From Hydrococcus sp. Prado102 (GTDB lineage: Bacteria > Cyanobacteriota > Cyanobacteriia > Cyanobacteriales > Microcystaceae), in the NCBI GenBank assembly GCA_025454425.1, contig JALOOL010000002.1, positions 1 through 53,389 on the forward strand: 53,389 nucleotides of DNA, given 5' to 3'. Both the position numbers and the translations under genes were made by a program. The notes under the pieces are model-generated. The model saw only the letters and a list, made by a program, of their open reading frames with translations. It did not search any database and had not been told where the DNA came from. Position 1 is the first letter of the stretch. Each line of letters begins with the position of its first letter. This document shows positions 26,037-33,720 of the stretch, piece after piece.

Positions 26037-26054
26037 ATTTCATCTCAATTTCAT
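26037..26054 (+). promoter_or_regulatory. Direct-repeat box 9
   Basis: ATTTCAT-N4-ATTTCAT in the sense direction for the DUF2808 gene. TAATGA (26070-26075) begins 15 nt after the box, and the start codon is 61 nt downstream. Confidence 0.75.
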
Positions 26055-26115
26055 TTGTATCTGTAAAGCTAATGAATAATAGCAAAATTGAGTTGCTTTT
26101 TTTAGGAGAACACTA

Positions 26116-26562
26116 ATGAAAAAGTTAGTTAGTATTGGTTTGTCATTAAGTTTGGCTATAATTTTTTTCGCTCCAGTCGCTCAAGCCACTTCTGTTCGGA
26201 GTGGCGCACGACCTAGTAGCGCTACAGTACAAGGTGCTACTCATTTTTTTGAATATTATGTTCGGAACAATGCTCTTTCAGAACTTTCAATTGAAATGCC
26301 AGAAGGAATAAAAATTCGTAATGGAATTGAAGTGAAAAATAGTTCGGGACAGGAACTCGATGCACAAGTTTCTATTAATGGTAGAAAAGCAACCGTTGCT
26401 TTCTCCCAACCCATACCTCCCGATACCAAAATTGCTGTGAGTATGCGAGGTGTTTATACACCAGGTTATGACGGAATTTGGCAGTACAGACTTTTTGGTA
26501 AATTGGTTGGAATTGACCAAGAAATTCCGCTTGGTTTTGCTCGAATTCACACTTATTTTTAA
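26116..26562 (+). CDS. DUF2808-family exported protein
   Basis: A 148-residue protein with a clear signal peptide (cleavage near AQAT at 24). The mature domain resembles DUF2808, a beta-rich exported domain common in cyanobacteria (YYVRNNALSELSIEMPEGIKI, VAFSQPIPPDTKIAVSMRGV). The function is unknown. The AGGAG ribosome site is good. It carries box 9 and is divergent from csp, so it is probably part of the same response. It is shorter than typical DUF2808 proteins. Confidence 0.8.
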   Translation: MKKLVSIGLSLSLAIIFFAPVAQATSVRSGARPSSATVQGATHFFEYYVRNNALSELSIEMPEGIKIRNGIEVKNSSGQELDAQVSINGRKATVAFSQPIPPDTKIAVSMRGVYTPGYDGIWQYRLFGKLVGIDQEIPLGFARIHTYF

Positions 26563-26729
26563 TTGATTTAGCGACTCGTCTTAATTCATTCGAGGTCTGT
26601 TTTAATAACAGAAAATATGCAACAGCGCCAAAGTTTTTCCCATATTTCCTTGAATGTTTTTGCCTTAAGGAAGTTTTAGTTATCAAAACACAGAAGTAGA
26701 GAGCTTTTCACTCTTTAAGGGAGGTAGTT

Positions 26730-27155
26730 ATGCTTGTTAAAAAACTGAAAGTCTTCGTCGGTTCGTTGCTGTCAGTGTCTTTGTTTACAGTCTCAGCAGT
26801 TCCAGTACTCGCTCAATTAAAGAGCGATCGCCAACAGAACGTCACAACAAATGGGACTAATTCTCTCCTTAGCCAACTTCGAGGGCATGACACCTATCAA
26901 GGAGAACCGCAGTTAGAGTTTTCTGATTATCAACTTGGTACAGTTGTCGGTCAATTTGGCAATATTCTGTCTGTAAAGCTGGAGGATGGGACTATTTTCA
27001 ATAGCCGGATTCCAAAACCATATTTTTACCGTCGCACTAATAATACTGGTGCAAATGTTCTTGTAATCGAGGAGGATGGAAACTACAAAATAGTTGATTT
27101 TGCTCACCCTCGATGGATTCGGAAGCTGGAACAGGATTATGAATTACGCCGTTGA
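26730..27155 (+). CDS. Small exported protein of unknown function
   Basis: A 141-residue protein with a signal peptide (about 1-28, ending in VLAQ). The mature part is polar with a short conserved-looking core (GTVVGQFGNILSVKLEDG, VLVIEEDGNYKIVD). I do not recognise a named family. GGGAGG lies 5 nt before the ATG. It follows the DUF2808 gene by 167 bp on the same strand and may share its promoter. Confidence 0.7.
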   Translation: MLVKKLKVFVGSLLSVSLFTVSAVPVLAQLKSDRQQNVTTNGTNSLLSQLRGHDTYQGEPQLEFSDYQLGTVVGQFGNILSVKLEDGTIFNSRIPKPYFYRRTNNTGANVLVIEEDGNYKIVDFAHPRWIRKLEQDYELRR

Positions 27156-27277
27156 CGGTGAAGTAGTATAGTTTGGCAAGAAGGATAAAGTAGCCTTGTA
27201 GCAAGTTGAGCTTTATTTTAAAAAACCTAATCGCACCGCCCAAAACTTCATTTCTCCAGCTTCGAGGTCAACTCCTA

Positions 27278-27655
27278 CTAATTTAGACAAGCCATCTGAC
27301 CTGAAAGTAACATTTTCAGGTCAACCTGCAACTTCTTCAATTGTTCGATCTGGCGCTCAATTTTTGCGATCGCATCCTTCAGCTTCTGTTTAACCTCTGT
27401 GCGGGGTGGTTTTCCTCGTTCGTAAAGTTCGAGTAATTCTCCTATCTCTTGAAGGCTCAGACCAAGGAGTTGAGCCTGTTTGATGAACCGCAGGCGAGAA
27501 AACACTTCTTCCGAGAACTGACGAAAGCCTCCTTGAGTGCGTCCAGATAGCCTTAGTAAACCCAATTCTTCGTAGTAGCGGATGGTCTTGATGGGGATAC
27601 CGCTCCGAGCCGCTACCTGACCGATGAAAAACAACTTTTTGTTTTCGATTAACAT
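27278..27655 (-). CDS. MerR-family transcriptional regulator, short C-terminus
   Basis: A 125-residue regulator with the MerR winged-helix domain (about 8-75: FFIGQVAARSGIPIKTIRYYEELGLL, then GGFRQFSEE) and a dimerisation coiled coil (about 85-115). The protein ends in MLLSGQMACLN with a single Cys. Heavy-metal MerR relatives usually continue with a second Cys in the effector loop, so metal sensing here is uncertain. The last codons lie in a 36 bp direct repeat shared with 25086-25121, so the 3' end may have been replaced. It is downstream of and probably co-transcribed with the VTT membrane protein. Confidence 0.88.
   Translation of the reverse strand: MLIENKKLFFIGQVAARSGIPIKTIRYYEELGLLRLSGRTQGGFRQFSEEVFSRLRFIKQAQLLGLSLQEIGELLELYERGKPPRTEVKQKLKDAIAKIERQIEQLKKLQVDLKMLLSGQMACLN
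27279..27314. repeat. Direct repeat, right copy (36 bp)
   Basis: Matches 25086-25121 with two mismatches. It covers the 3' end of the MerR gene including the stop. The pair brackets the zinc-ribbon, csp, DUF2808 and 141-residue genes. Confidence 0.75.
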
Positions 27656-27670
27656 GGCAAGTTTTCCCTT

Positions 27671-27692
27671 GTGAATGCATACAAATATTCAC
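27671..27692 (-). promoter_or_regulatory. Inverted repeat before merR (GTGAAT-N10-ATTCAC)
   Basis: A perfect 6-10-6 inverted repeat immediately upstream of the MerR start, overlapping the stop codon of the upstream VTT gene. Size and place suit an autoregulatory operator, but it does not show the usual -35/-10 framing of MerR sites. Confidence 0.4.
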
Positions 27693-28384
27693 TCAATGCG
27701 AATAATATCTCTCATCCCCAGCCAGTTATATCGCCGAATTGCCCAAGGCAACCCAATCAAAACGACAACAAAGATCGCAGAAATAATGACTCCTAATGGC
27801 ATTCCCACGCTCCAAGCATCTCCCACATAAGTCAGCAAAAAGGTAGAAGGAATCATCCCCAATAATGTAGCTAAAGCGTATTTAGGTAGGGAAAGACCAG
27901 CTATTCCGGCTCCGTAGCTAATTAGGTCAAATGAGAAAACTGGCAGCAGGCGCGTCAGAAAAATCAACCAGCTAAGATAAGCTTCTCCTCGCTGTTTCGA
28001 GAAATAGACGATTTTTCCGGTCAAAGCCTTAATTGCCGATCGCCCTAACGTGCGTCCCAGATAATAAGCAATTAAACTGCCTAGAAAGCCGCCAATAACG
28101 CTATATACTCCTGCTCGCAGCGATCCCCATACCGTTCCGGCTACTACCGCTAACGGGGCGCTAGGAATTGGACTGACGACCACTGATAAAGCCAGGACTC
28201 CAATGTAAACCAACGACCCGAGAAATCCAAAATTTTTGATGCTCTGCTTAAACCCCTCTGGAGCGAACAAGTTAATATCGGGATGTACAAGCCACCAACA
28301 GATCGACCAGCACAGAAGAAAAATTCCTAATGCCAGTGCGTTTTGACGAGTCCATAAAACCTGATGCCTCTTCGGTCTTTTCAT
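27689..28384 (-). CDS. TVP38/TMEM64 (VTT/DedA-like) membrane protein
   Basis: A 231-residue membrane protein with a first helix at about 13-32 and the VTT core (about 65-200). The core includes VVSPIPSAPLAVVAGTVWG, GGFLGSLIAYYLGR and LTRLLPVFSFDLISYGAG. The family includes lipid-scramblase-like DedA/VTT proteins and is often found in mercury or selenium resistance loci. The exact role is unknown. It lies upstream of merR with a 33 bp gap. Confidence 0.9.
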   Translation of the reverse strand: MKRPKRHQVLWTRQNALALGIFLLCWSICWWLVHPDINLFAPEGFKQSIKNFGFLGSLVYIGVLALSVVVSPIPSAPLAVVAGTVWGSLRAGVYSVIGGFLGSLIAYYLGRTLGRSAIKALTGKIVYFSKQRGEAYLSWLIFLTRLLPVFSFDLISYGAGIAGLSLPKYALATLLGMIPSTFLLTYVGDAWSVGMPLGVIISAIFVVVLIGLPWAIRRYNWLGMRDIIRIE

Positions 28385-28495
28385 GAAAAAGTTGGCGGTT
28401 AAAGTACAGTTTTCTCATAAAAGTTTGTCAGTGCGATCGCCATTAGGTTAGAAATGTTAAGGGATTGTTTGATTCTTCTGTAGCTTGCCCCAAAG

Positions 28496-28666
28496 TTACG
28501 GAGAGAAATGTCCTAATGTCCCATGAATTAGTCCGGGAGCATGACAGACTAGCAAGCAACCACCAAACATGAGAATCGTTCCAAGTATCCTATGAAACAG
28601 CTTTTGGACGGTTTGAGTTTTTTGGATTTCTGAACTATCCGGCGTATTAACGATTTGTCCGTGCAT
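28496..28666 (-). CDS. Possible 56-residue single-helix membrane peptide
   Basis: Short ORF starting MHGQIVNTP. It has one hydrophobic segment (about 24-46, FHRILGTILMFGGCLLVCHAPGL), two Cys and several His, ending at HFSP. No good ribosome site was seen, so this is tentative. It lies between the 411-residue gene and the VTT gene on the same strand. Confidence 0.4.
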   Translation of the reverse strand: MHGQIVNTPDSSEIQKTQTVQKLFHRILGTILMFGGCLLVCHAPGLIHGTLGHFSP

Positions 28667-28712
28667 ACTTTATAAATGTTATTGAGTAAATTTGACAAAG
28701 GAAAAAATAAGG

Positions 28713-29945
28713 CTAGCAGCCCCGATGGCGGGAATGTCTGTGGCGAGTTCTAGGTCGGGGAAGGCACGATTCCGACGTAGGCTGAAAAGATTTAACCAGA
28801 ATTTGGCGCTTGAACGTTCCCCCGTCAATCGCAGCCATTGCTGAAACATCGAAAGTAAACTCCTGACCGGGATACATTTGCTGGCGAGCGATCGCGACGG
28901 GGCGTTTGAGCGCGTAGATCGGTGCCCAAGGGCAGCAGTAGTAGTGACCCAGCCGCGTTCCCCATTGGTCGGTTGCATAAACAATATCGCCTAGCGCCAG
29001 GGCAGTATCAATTTCTGCCTGGATTGCCAGCGTTTGTTGTGGATCGGGGTCGGACTCCCACAGTGTAGAGATCGCCTCTCTAGCTTCAGGGCTACATTGC
29101 CACTTGTCTCGAATGGCTGGATCGGTCAAACACCAAGGATCGAAGTCAGCGTCACCCGGTAGCAGTCGTCGCGTGGGTAACGCGGTTGACTGAGTTTTTG
29201 ACGGTTGAGTGCGATCGAGTAATTGCGGCATAGCCAGGATTTGCCCCAGATGATAGTAACATTCGAGGGCATTTTTAGCGCGTTCTTCGACTTGTTCGTG
29301 TACTTCTTGCGGTAGGTTGGGTGCCCAAAGCTGTTCGGCATATTCAGCCTCGCTGGTTGCGGCTGCCAAAAGTTGACGAATTTGATGAATCGCGGTTTGC
29401 TTGTCTGGGGGTATCGTTTCGGATTCAAACACCGCGATCGCTGCTTCTGCATGGGTTCGCAGCAAGCGAGTAGCAGCTACCATTCCGTCCAAGTGAGTCG
29501 TGGGGCAAGGCTTGTCGTCGCCCCAAGGCGGCAGGTAGGCTGGAAGGCGGACATCTAAACGGTAGGCTGGATTATTCTGTGCTTGACGTGCCCGACTCAA
29601 CCAACTTCCCACCTGACTGTAGAAAGCGAGTGACTGCTCGGCTGTCATGGGCGGAACGTAGCCTGTCGTGGCTGGATTTCCTTGGTAGTCCGCTTCCAGA
29701 AATTGGTCTCCTAGAGTTTGAAGGACAAACGCATTCCAGGCGCAGAGAAACTGAGCTTGGGTTGCTGGATCTACCGTCCAGGGATTTAACCCCTCAATCT
29801 TTAACTCCAAGCGGCGGTTCTCGACTTGCTGGAGGAGATCGTAAACCGCTTGACCTCCCCGGCGATATGCTTCAAGCGCATCGGCGGGAACTTCTCCTTG
29901 AACTAGCGCTAGGAATTTTCCAAAAATACCAGTTCGTTCTGCCAT
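28713..29945 (-). CDS. Conserved-looking hypothetical protein, soluble
   Basis: About 410 residues, largely helical, without signal peptide or membrane helices. It is rich in Trp, Gln and Pro (GLNPWTVDPATQAQFL, LPAYLPPWGDDKPCPTTHLDG, WGTRLGHYYCCPWAPIYAL). A CCPW motif near the C-terminus could bind metal, but no family is recognised. ATG at 29945 has AAGGA 8 nt upstream. An upstream in-frame start at 30035 would overlap the preceding gene and is less likely. It follows the DUF3105 gene by 37 bp in an apparent operon. The Arg/His-rich last 25 residues look non-conserved and the true end could be affected by a frameshift. Confidence 0.7.
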   Translation of the reverse strand: MAERTGIFGKFLALVQGEVPADALEAYRRGGQAVYDLLQQVENRRLELKIEGLNPWTVDPATQAQFLCAWNAFVLQTLGDQFLEADYQGNPATTGYVPPMTAEQSLAFYSQVGSWLSRARQAQNNPAYRLDVRLPAYLPPWGDDKPCPTTHLDGMVAATRLLRTHAEAAIAVFESETIPPDKQTAIHQIRQLLAAATSEAEYAEQLWAPNLPQEVHEQVEERAKNALECYYHLGQILAMPQLLDRTQPSKTQSTALPTRRLLPGDADFDPWCLTDPAIRDKWQCSPEAREAISTLWESDPDPQQTLAIQAEIDTALALGDIVYATDQWGTRLGHYYCCPWAPIYALKRPVAIARQQMYPGQEFTFDVSAMAAIDGGTFKRQILVKSFQPTSESCLPRPRTRHRHSRHRGC

Positions 29946-29982
29946 AAACTTCTTCCTTAATCTTTGTGTGAGTTCCCAATCG

Positions 29983-30624
29983 TCATAGCGGGCATTGCCC
30001 ATTGCTACACTCAGGAGCGCGAGCAATGTGGGCATCGTAAAAAGCCTTAATTTTCTCCGCGTTGTAGCTATCTAGCTTTTGAAGATATCCCCAAGCCGTC
30101 AGAGCGATCGCGCTGTCGAGATTGGCTCTCGGTGTCACGATAATGCGCGGGTTAATCGCACTCAACTCCCGTGCTTGCGCTTGAATTTTCTCTAAATCTT
30201 GACCTTTAATGCGATCGGGATGGTAGCTGATAATAATGCCGCCATGCTCTAAATTGTGTACCAACCGTTCGTCAAGGGGCGGTTGCTTGTGGTAAATGCC
30301 CCAAGCGGCCGGAGTAGCGTGGTGCGCGCCAGAGGTAGGTGGATTGGAATTGTACTTGACTCGTTGACTTTCTGGTACGTGTTCCTGACCCAAATCGGGA
30401 ATCGGTGTACCCGGCAGTGCTGTACCCGTCGGTCTTGGAGGCAGCGAAGAACCTGGCGTTGTGACTGAGAATTTTTCCAACGATTTTTTCTGTCCTGAAG
30501 TTACTCCAATGGCTACAATCAGCACAATAACGCCTATAGGTACAATTAACCAGCTATTTTCAGTTAGGCGATCGCGAAGCTGGCGGCGTTTCCATTTCGT
30601 GTTCGTTGAACGTGGATCGGTCAT
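29983..30624 (-). CDS. DUF3105 membrane-anchored protein
   Basis: A 213-residue protein with one N-terminal helix (about 23-42) and an exported domain. It has the DUF3105 hallmarks PPTSGAHH, WGIYHKQPPLDERLVHNLEHGG and the His-rich metal-like environment they create. The C-terminus ends in CSNGQCPL, a CxxxC pair. Function is unknown. ATG at 30624 is preferred over the TTG at 30630. It is preceded by the DUF1269 gene (17 bp) and followed by the 411-residue gene, probably one operon under box 10. Confidence 0.85.
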   Translation of the reverse strand: MTDPRSTNTKWKRRQLRDRLTENSWLIVPIGVIVLIVAIGVTSGQKKSLEKFSVTTPGSSLPPRPTGTALPGTPIPDLGQEHVPESQRVKYNSNPPTSGAHHATPAAWGIYHKQPPLDERLVHNLEHGGIIISYHPDRIKGQDLEKIQAQARELSAINPRIIVTPRANLDSAIALTAWGYLQKLDSYNAEKIKAFYDAHIARAPECSNGQCPL

Positions 30625-30641
30625 CGTCAACCCTGTTCTGT

Positions 30642-31148
30642 CTATTGAAGTTCTTTACCTACTTCGCTTTTTGTTAAAGCTGCTTGTAGTTCTGCCTCGT
30701 CTGCTTTCGACAACGAAGTTCGCAGAACTTTGCCCTCGAATTGGCTTAAGTCTTCCAAAACCTTATCGGGCGTAGACTTTCTCGCCAAGATAAAGATGGC
30801 AGACGTTCCTGGTTCTATCGTCTCGCCAACTTCCCGAATAAAGTTGTCGTCAATGCCGATATCGGTCAGCGATCCCGAAAGTGCGCCAGCCGCCGCCCCA
30901 ATCGCCCAACCCAGTAGCGGATTGAAAAATAAAAAACCCAAAAGCAATCCCCAGAAACCTCCACCTAATGCCCCAGAAGACACTAATTCTTGAGTTTGTT
31001 TAACTTGAATCTTGCCTTCCTGGTTCCTAATAACAATGGCAGCATCTTCTAAGTCAATCAGATACTCCCGTTCCAGTTTTCTGAGGTCGAGGAGAACCTC
31101 ATCTGCGGTAAATTTATCTTTGAATCCAATAACGATTAGATCGCTCAT
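30642..31148 (-). CDS. DUF1269-family membrane-associated protein
   Basis: A 168-residue protein. It has an N-terminal alpha/beta part (SDLIVIGFKDKFTADEVLLDLRKL), a Gly-rich hydrophobic hairpin (about 60-92, GALGGGFWGLLLGFLFFNPLLGWAIGAAAGALSG) and a second alpha/beta part with TSAIFILARK. This is the DUF1269 architecture, seen in many stress-related proteins of unknown function. A direct-repeat box lies 77 bp upstream, and DUF3105 follows in the same direction. Confidence 0.85.
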   Translation of the reverse strand: MSDLIVIGFKDKFTADEVLLDLRKLEREYLIDLEDAAIVIRNQEGKIQVKQTQELVSSGALGGGFWGLLLGFLFFNPLLGWAIGAAAGALSGSLTDIGIDDNFIREVGETIEPGTSAIFILARKSTPDKVLEDLSQFEGKVLRTSLSKADEAELQAALTKSEVGKELQ

Positions 31149-31224
31149 GATTTTCTCTTTGTTTGTAATGAGTGTTAATTAAGTGAGCCAGAACTTATCT
31201 GATTTTTCAGGTTAATTGAAAAAA

Positions 31225-31242
31225 ATGAAACCAGGATGAAAT
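31225..31242 (-). promoter_or_regulatory. Direct-repeat box 10 (one mismatch)
   Basis: ATTTCAT-N4-GTTTCAT on the coding strand of the DUF1269 gene. One half-site has a single change. The hexamer at +15 (TGAAAA) is poor. Confidence 0.65.
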
Positions 31243-31314
31243 TTTTTTATTAGATGGGGACTATTAAAACTGCCGAAAATCTTAAGCCAAGTTTTGCCGA
31301 TCTGTAAAAACTAA

Positions 31315-31635
31315 TTATCTGGGGGTGAGACGGTTGTAGAAGCCAGCTATGAGAGCCGCGTACAAAGCTGTTCCCACAGTCCAAAAGAGAAGACCAGCAA
31401 TGAAGCTTCCAAAAGTAACTAATCGAGCGATTTGAGTTAAGTCAGCATGAAGGATATAACTGAAGAAAGCCATTGCAGCTTTTGGTGTTACAGCGATAAA
31501 CAGAACGCAAATTGTGTAAACTAATCCTGTCATTACGGCTGTAGCCAAGGAGAGCGATCGCGCATTTAACTTCATGACGCGACTTCTATTCTCGTGTTGA
31601 TGTTCGTTATGGTGATGGTGAGTTCTAACTGTCAT
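31315..31635 (-). CDS. DUF5676-like two-helix membrane protein, His-rich start
   Basis: A 106-residue protein. Its cytosolic-looking start is His-rich (RTHHHHNEHQHE), followed by MKLNARSLSLATAV and two helices (about 30-55 and 70-98) as in DUF5676. AGGAGG lies 5 nt before the ATG. The function is unknown. It is the last of four small membrane genes (DUF2933, methyltransferase-like, and two DUF5676-like) on this strand. Confidence 0.75.
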   Translation of the reverse strand: MTVRTHHHHNEHQHENRSRVMKLNARSLSLATAVMTGLVYTICVLFIAVTPKAAMAFFSYILHADLTQIARLVTFGSFIAGLLFWTVGTALYAALIAGFYNRLTPR

Positions 31636-31678
31636 GGTAATCCTCCTAGAATTTCAAGAATTTTTTTGACTCATACAG

Positions 31679-31954
31679 TTAACTTTGCTTAAAAAAGTTA
31701 TGTACTTCAGCGACAATAAAAAGGGTTATTCCCATACCTAAGAAAAAAGGAAGAAGTTCGACCCGATTGCTTCCCCAGTCGAGCGGAAAGACATAACTCA
31801 AAAACGCGATTGTTACTTTGGGTGTCAGAATGAGCAATGCGAAACCGATGATGTAGATTACCGCAGCGATCCTCAGTGCGAATGCAATTGATGACGGTCG
31901 TTCCGATTTTGTACCAATCGGATGGCTTTCTTGAGACTGAAAATCTGGCTTCAT
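31679..31954 (-). CDS. DUF5676-like membrane protein (second copy)
   Basis: A 91-residue protein with two helices (about 22-47 and 62-85). It shares the LTPK-x3-AFxSYxxxLD segment with the neighbour at 31315, so the two are paralogues. ATG at 31954 has AGGA 8-9 nt upstream; longer in-frame starts (31972, 32041) overlap the upstream gene and have no ribosome site. Confidence 0.7.
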   Translation of the reverse strand: MKPDFQSQESHPIGTKSERPSSIAFALRIAAVIYIIGFALLILTPKVTIAFLSYVFPLDWGSNRVELLPFFLGMGITLFIVAEVHNFFKQS

Positions 31955-31964
31955 TACAAAATTC

Positions 31965-32630
31965 CTATTCATGTTCGTGCGACGATTGTTTTTGAGTGGT
32001 TCGACCCCAGCGCGGGAAAAAAGCTGGCGTATTAGCGGCATAGAGATCGTACTCTTCTCCCATTTCTGCTCTTACCTCTCGCTCTTCTCGGCGTGCCAGC
32101 CTGACATACATCGTCAACAGGATCGGAAACATGAGCAGTGTTAAAATGGTGGGCCATTGCAGCAGAAAACCAAACATAATGGCGATAAAAGCTACATATT
32201 GGGGATGGCGAATAGTAGCATAGGGGCCAGATCTGGCTAACGTGTGGCTGCGCTGCGCTTTATAAAGTACCTCCCACGCCGATGCCAGCAGAATGAATCC
32301 GCCTAAAATGAACAGGTTGCTAAGAATATGAAGAAAATTAAAATGTGGGTCGCCTTTCATTCCTAACAACGTCCACCAAAGATGTCCCGCATCGTGAGAC
32401 AGAAGATTCAATTGGGGATAGCGGCTTTGTAGCCAGCCTGAGAGCAGGTAAATGGTCAAGGGAAAGCCGTACATTTCTGTGAAGAGCGCGACAATGAAAG
32501 CCGAAAAAGCACCGAACGCGCGCCAGTCGCGAGAACTTTTAGGCTTGGTGAAGCTGAAGGCGAAAATAATGAAAACGAGGGAATTAATGACGACTAACGT
32601 CCAAAGACCATAAGCAGGTATATCTTTCAT
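31965..32630 (-). CDS. Isoprenylcysteine carboxyl methyltransferase-family membrane protein
   Basis: A 221-residue integral membrane protein with about five helices. It has the ICMT/PEMT-type C-terminal signature GPYATIRHPQYVAF ... RREEREVRAEMGEEYDLYAANTPAFFPR, used to bind SAM at the membrane face. Bacterial members have unknown substrates and often lie in metal-resistance loci beside DUF2933 proteins, as here. GAGGA precedes the ATG. The C-terminal SSHEHE tail adds His residues. Confidence 0.85.
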   Translation of the reverse strand: MKDIPAYGLWTLVVINSLVFIIFAFSFTKPKSSRDWRAFGAFSAFIVALFTEMYGFPLTIYLLSGWLQSRYPQLNLLSHDAGHLWWTLLGMKGDPHFNFLHILSNLFILGGFILLASAWEVLYKAQRSHTLARSGPYATIRHPQYVAFIAIMFGFLLQWPTILTLLMFPILLTMYVRLARREEREVRAEMGEEYDLYAANTPAFFPRWGRTTQKQSSHEHE

Positions 32631-32656
32631 TGCTCATTTCCTCATTCTTGTTTTGT

Positions 32657-32887
32657 TTATCGATTCGATTGGCTATCGCCATCATCGCCATGTCCGCCAT
32701 GTCCACCGTGCATGAACAAATGCATGAGTGGACAAAGCAGGAGAAACAGCCAAGGTAAGACAGGGATTAGGTGTGCCAAGTGTTCGGTAATGAGAAAGAA
32801 GGCAGCAATGCCTAGAAAGACATACAAGACTATTCTGGCTGGATTTACCCTCTTGCTCGATCGATGATGATTGTGTTGGTGAACCAT
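32657..32887 (-). CDS. DUF2933 small His-rich membrane protein
   Basis: A 76-residue protein. The N-terminus is His-rich (MVHQHNHHRSS), followed by one or two helices (about 18-58). The conserved DUF2933 end is LLLCPLMHLFMHGGHGGHGDD, with Cys, Met and His ligands suited to copper. The function is unknown. It is the first gene of the four-gene cluster running to 31315. No direct-repeat box was found upstream. Confidence 0.8.
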   Translation of the reverse strand: MVHQHNHHRSSKRVNPARIVLYVFLGIAAFFLITEHLAHLIPVLPWLFLLLCPLMHLFMHGGHGGHGDDGDSQSNR

Positions 32888-32999
32888 AAAAACTTATTGA
32901 TTTGCGAAAAGTAAAAGTTAACTGATGGATAACCTCAAACGCCTCAATTAATTCTTTTGGAGCCTTTATTGGATTGTGTATGCGGCTTTTTAACAGGAA

Positions 33000-33683
33000 T
33001 TAACAACTATCTTGCCACTGCTTGCCGACAGCTATATAAACAAAGCCGCCATATAGCTCGCTCAAAGAAGTGTTCTTCAGATACTTGTCAATAGACTCCC
33101 AAGGATGGCGAGTTGCCATACTTAACTTTGCGCCAAATGGACGCATGAATAGGAAAGATAGTAAAGGCGCAAACCATGCAAGCTTATTTGAGGGGACTTT
33201 AAGGTCTAAAATAACCCAACGCTTTCCAGGTAGTAAGGCTTGACAGCCGTTTAAAATAACCCGATCGAATTCAGGAATTAAGGTCAGCGCATAAGTTGAG
33301 ATAATTCCATCTACACCAGGCGGAAATTGAAACGAAACAGCATCGGCTTGTACTATGTCAACGTTTGTCCAACCTTGCTTTTCTACTCGTTTTCGGGCCT
33401 GTTCTAGCATGGCATCGGTTAAATCAACGCCAATAATTTTTCCCTCTAAACCGACTGCTTTTTGTAGCAATGAGAAGTTTAACCCCGTACCACAGCATAA
33501 ATCGACAACAGTATCTCCTTTTTGTAGATTGAGAGATTCGACTGCTTGCCTACGATACTCCCAAGCTCGAAATCCGATATCATACAGTTTCGCAGCAGGG
33601 TCATAATATCTAGCCCATTTGCGGTAGATATCAATCGTCTCTCTACGACTACTGGTAGTAGTTTGGTTTACAGAAAGGCTCAT
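33000..33683 (-). CDS. SAM-dependent methyltransferase, class I (paralogue B)
   Basis: A 227-residue soluble protein with motif I DLCCGTG (61-67), the beta-2 acidic residue in IIGVDLTDAM, and a UbiE/ArsM-like fold. It is a paralogue of the protein at 19876. The three conserved Cys of arsenite methyltransferase are not evident, so an ArsM call is not supported. GAGGA precedes the ATG. It is downstream of the CopA gene by 37 bp and likely co-transcribed. Confidence 0.88.
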   Translation of the reverse strand: MSLSVNQTTTSSRRETIDIYRKWARYYDPAAKLYDIGFRAWEYRRQAVESLNLQKGDTVVDLCCGTGLNFSLLQKAVGLEGKIIGVDLTDAMLEQARKRVEKQGWTNVDIVQADAVSFQFPPGVDGIISTYALTLIPEFDRVILNGCQALLPGKRWVILDLKVPSNKLAWFAPLLSFLFMRPFGAKLSMATRHPWESIDKYLKNTSLSELYGGFVYIAVGKQWQDSC

Positions 33684-33720
33684 TTTGAATTCCTCATCTA
33701 TCGGAACGATCGCTTTCCTC

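Larger units (their letters stand above)
25787..26115. other. 329 bp divergent promoter region
   Basis: Holds back-to-back direct-repeat boxes 8 and 9 (one per flanking gene), palindrome copy 3 between them, and the inverted-repeat leader of csp. No ORF was seen. Confidence 0.75.

Noticed and set aside
29946-30035. Earlier start for the 411-residue hypothetical gene
   Set aside because: It overlaps the DUF3105 gene, whereas ATG 29945 has AAGGA at the right distance.
33000-33683. Arsenite methyltransferase (ArsM)
   Set aside because: General fold fits, but the conserved cysteines of ArsM are not evident and no ars genes are nearby.
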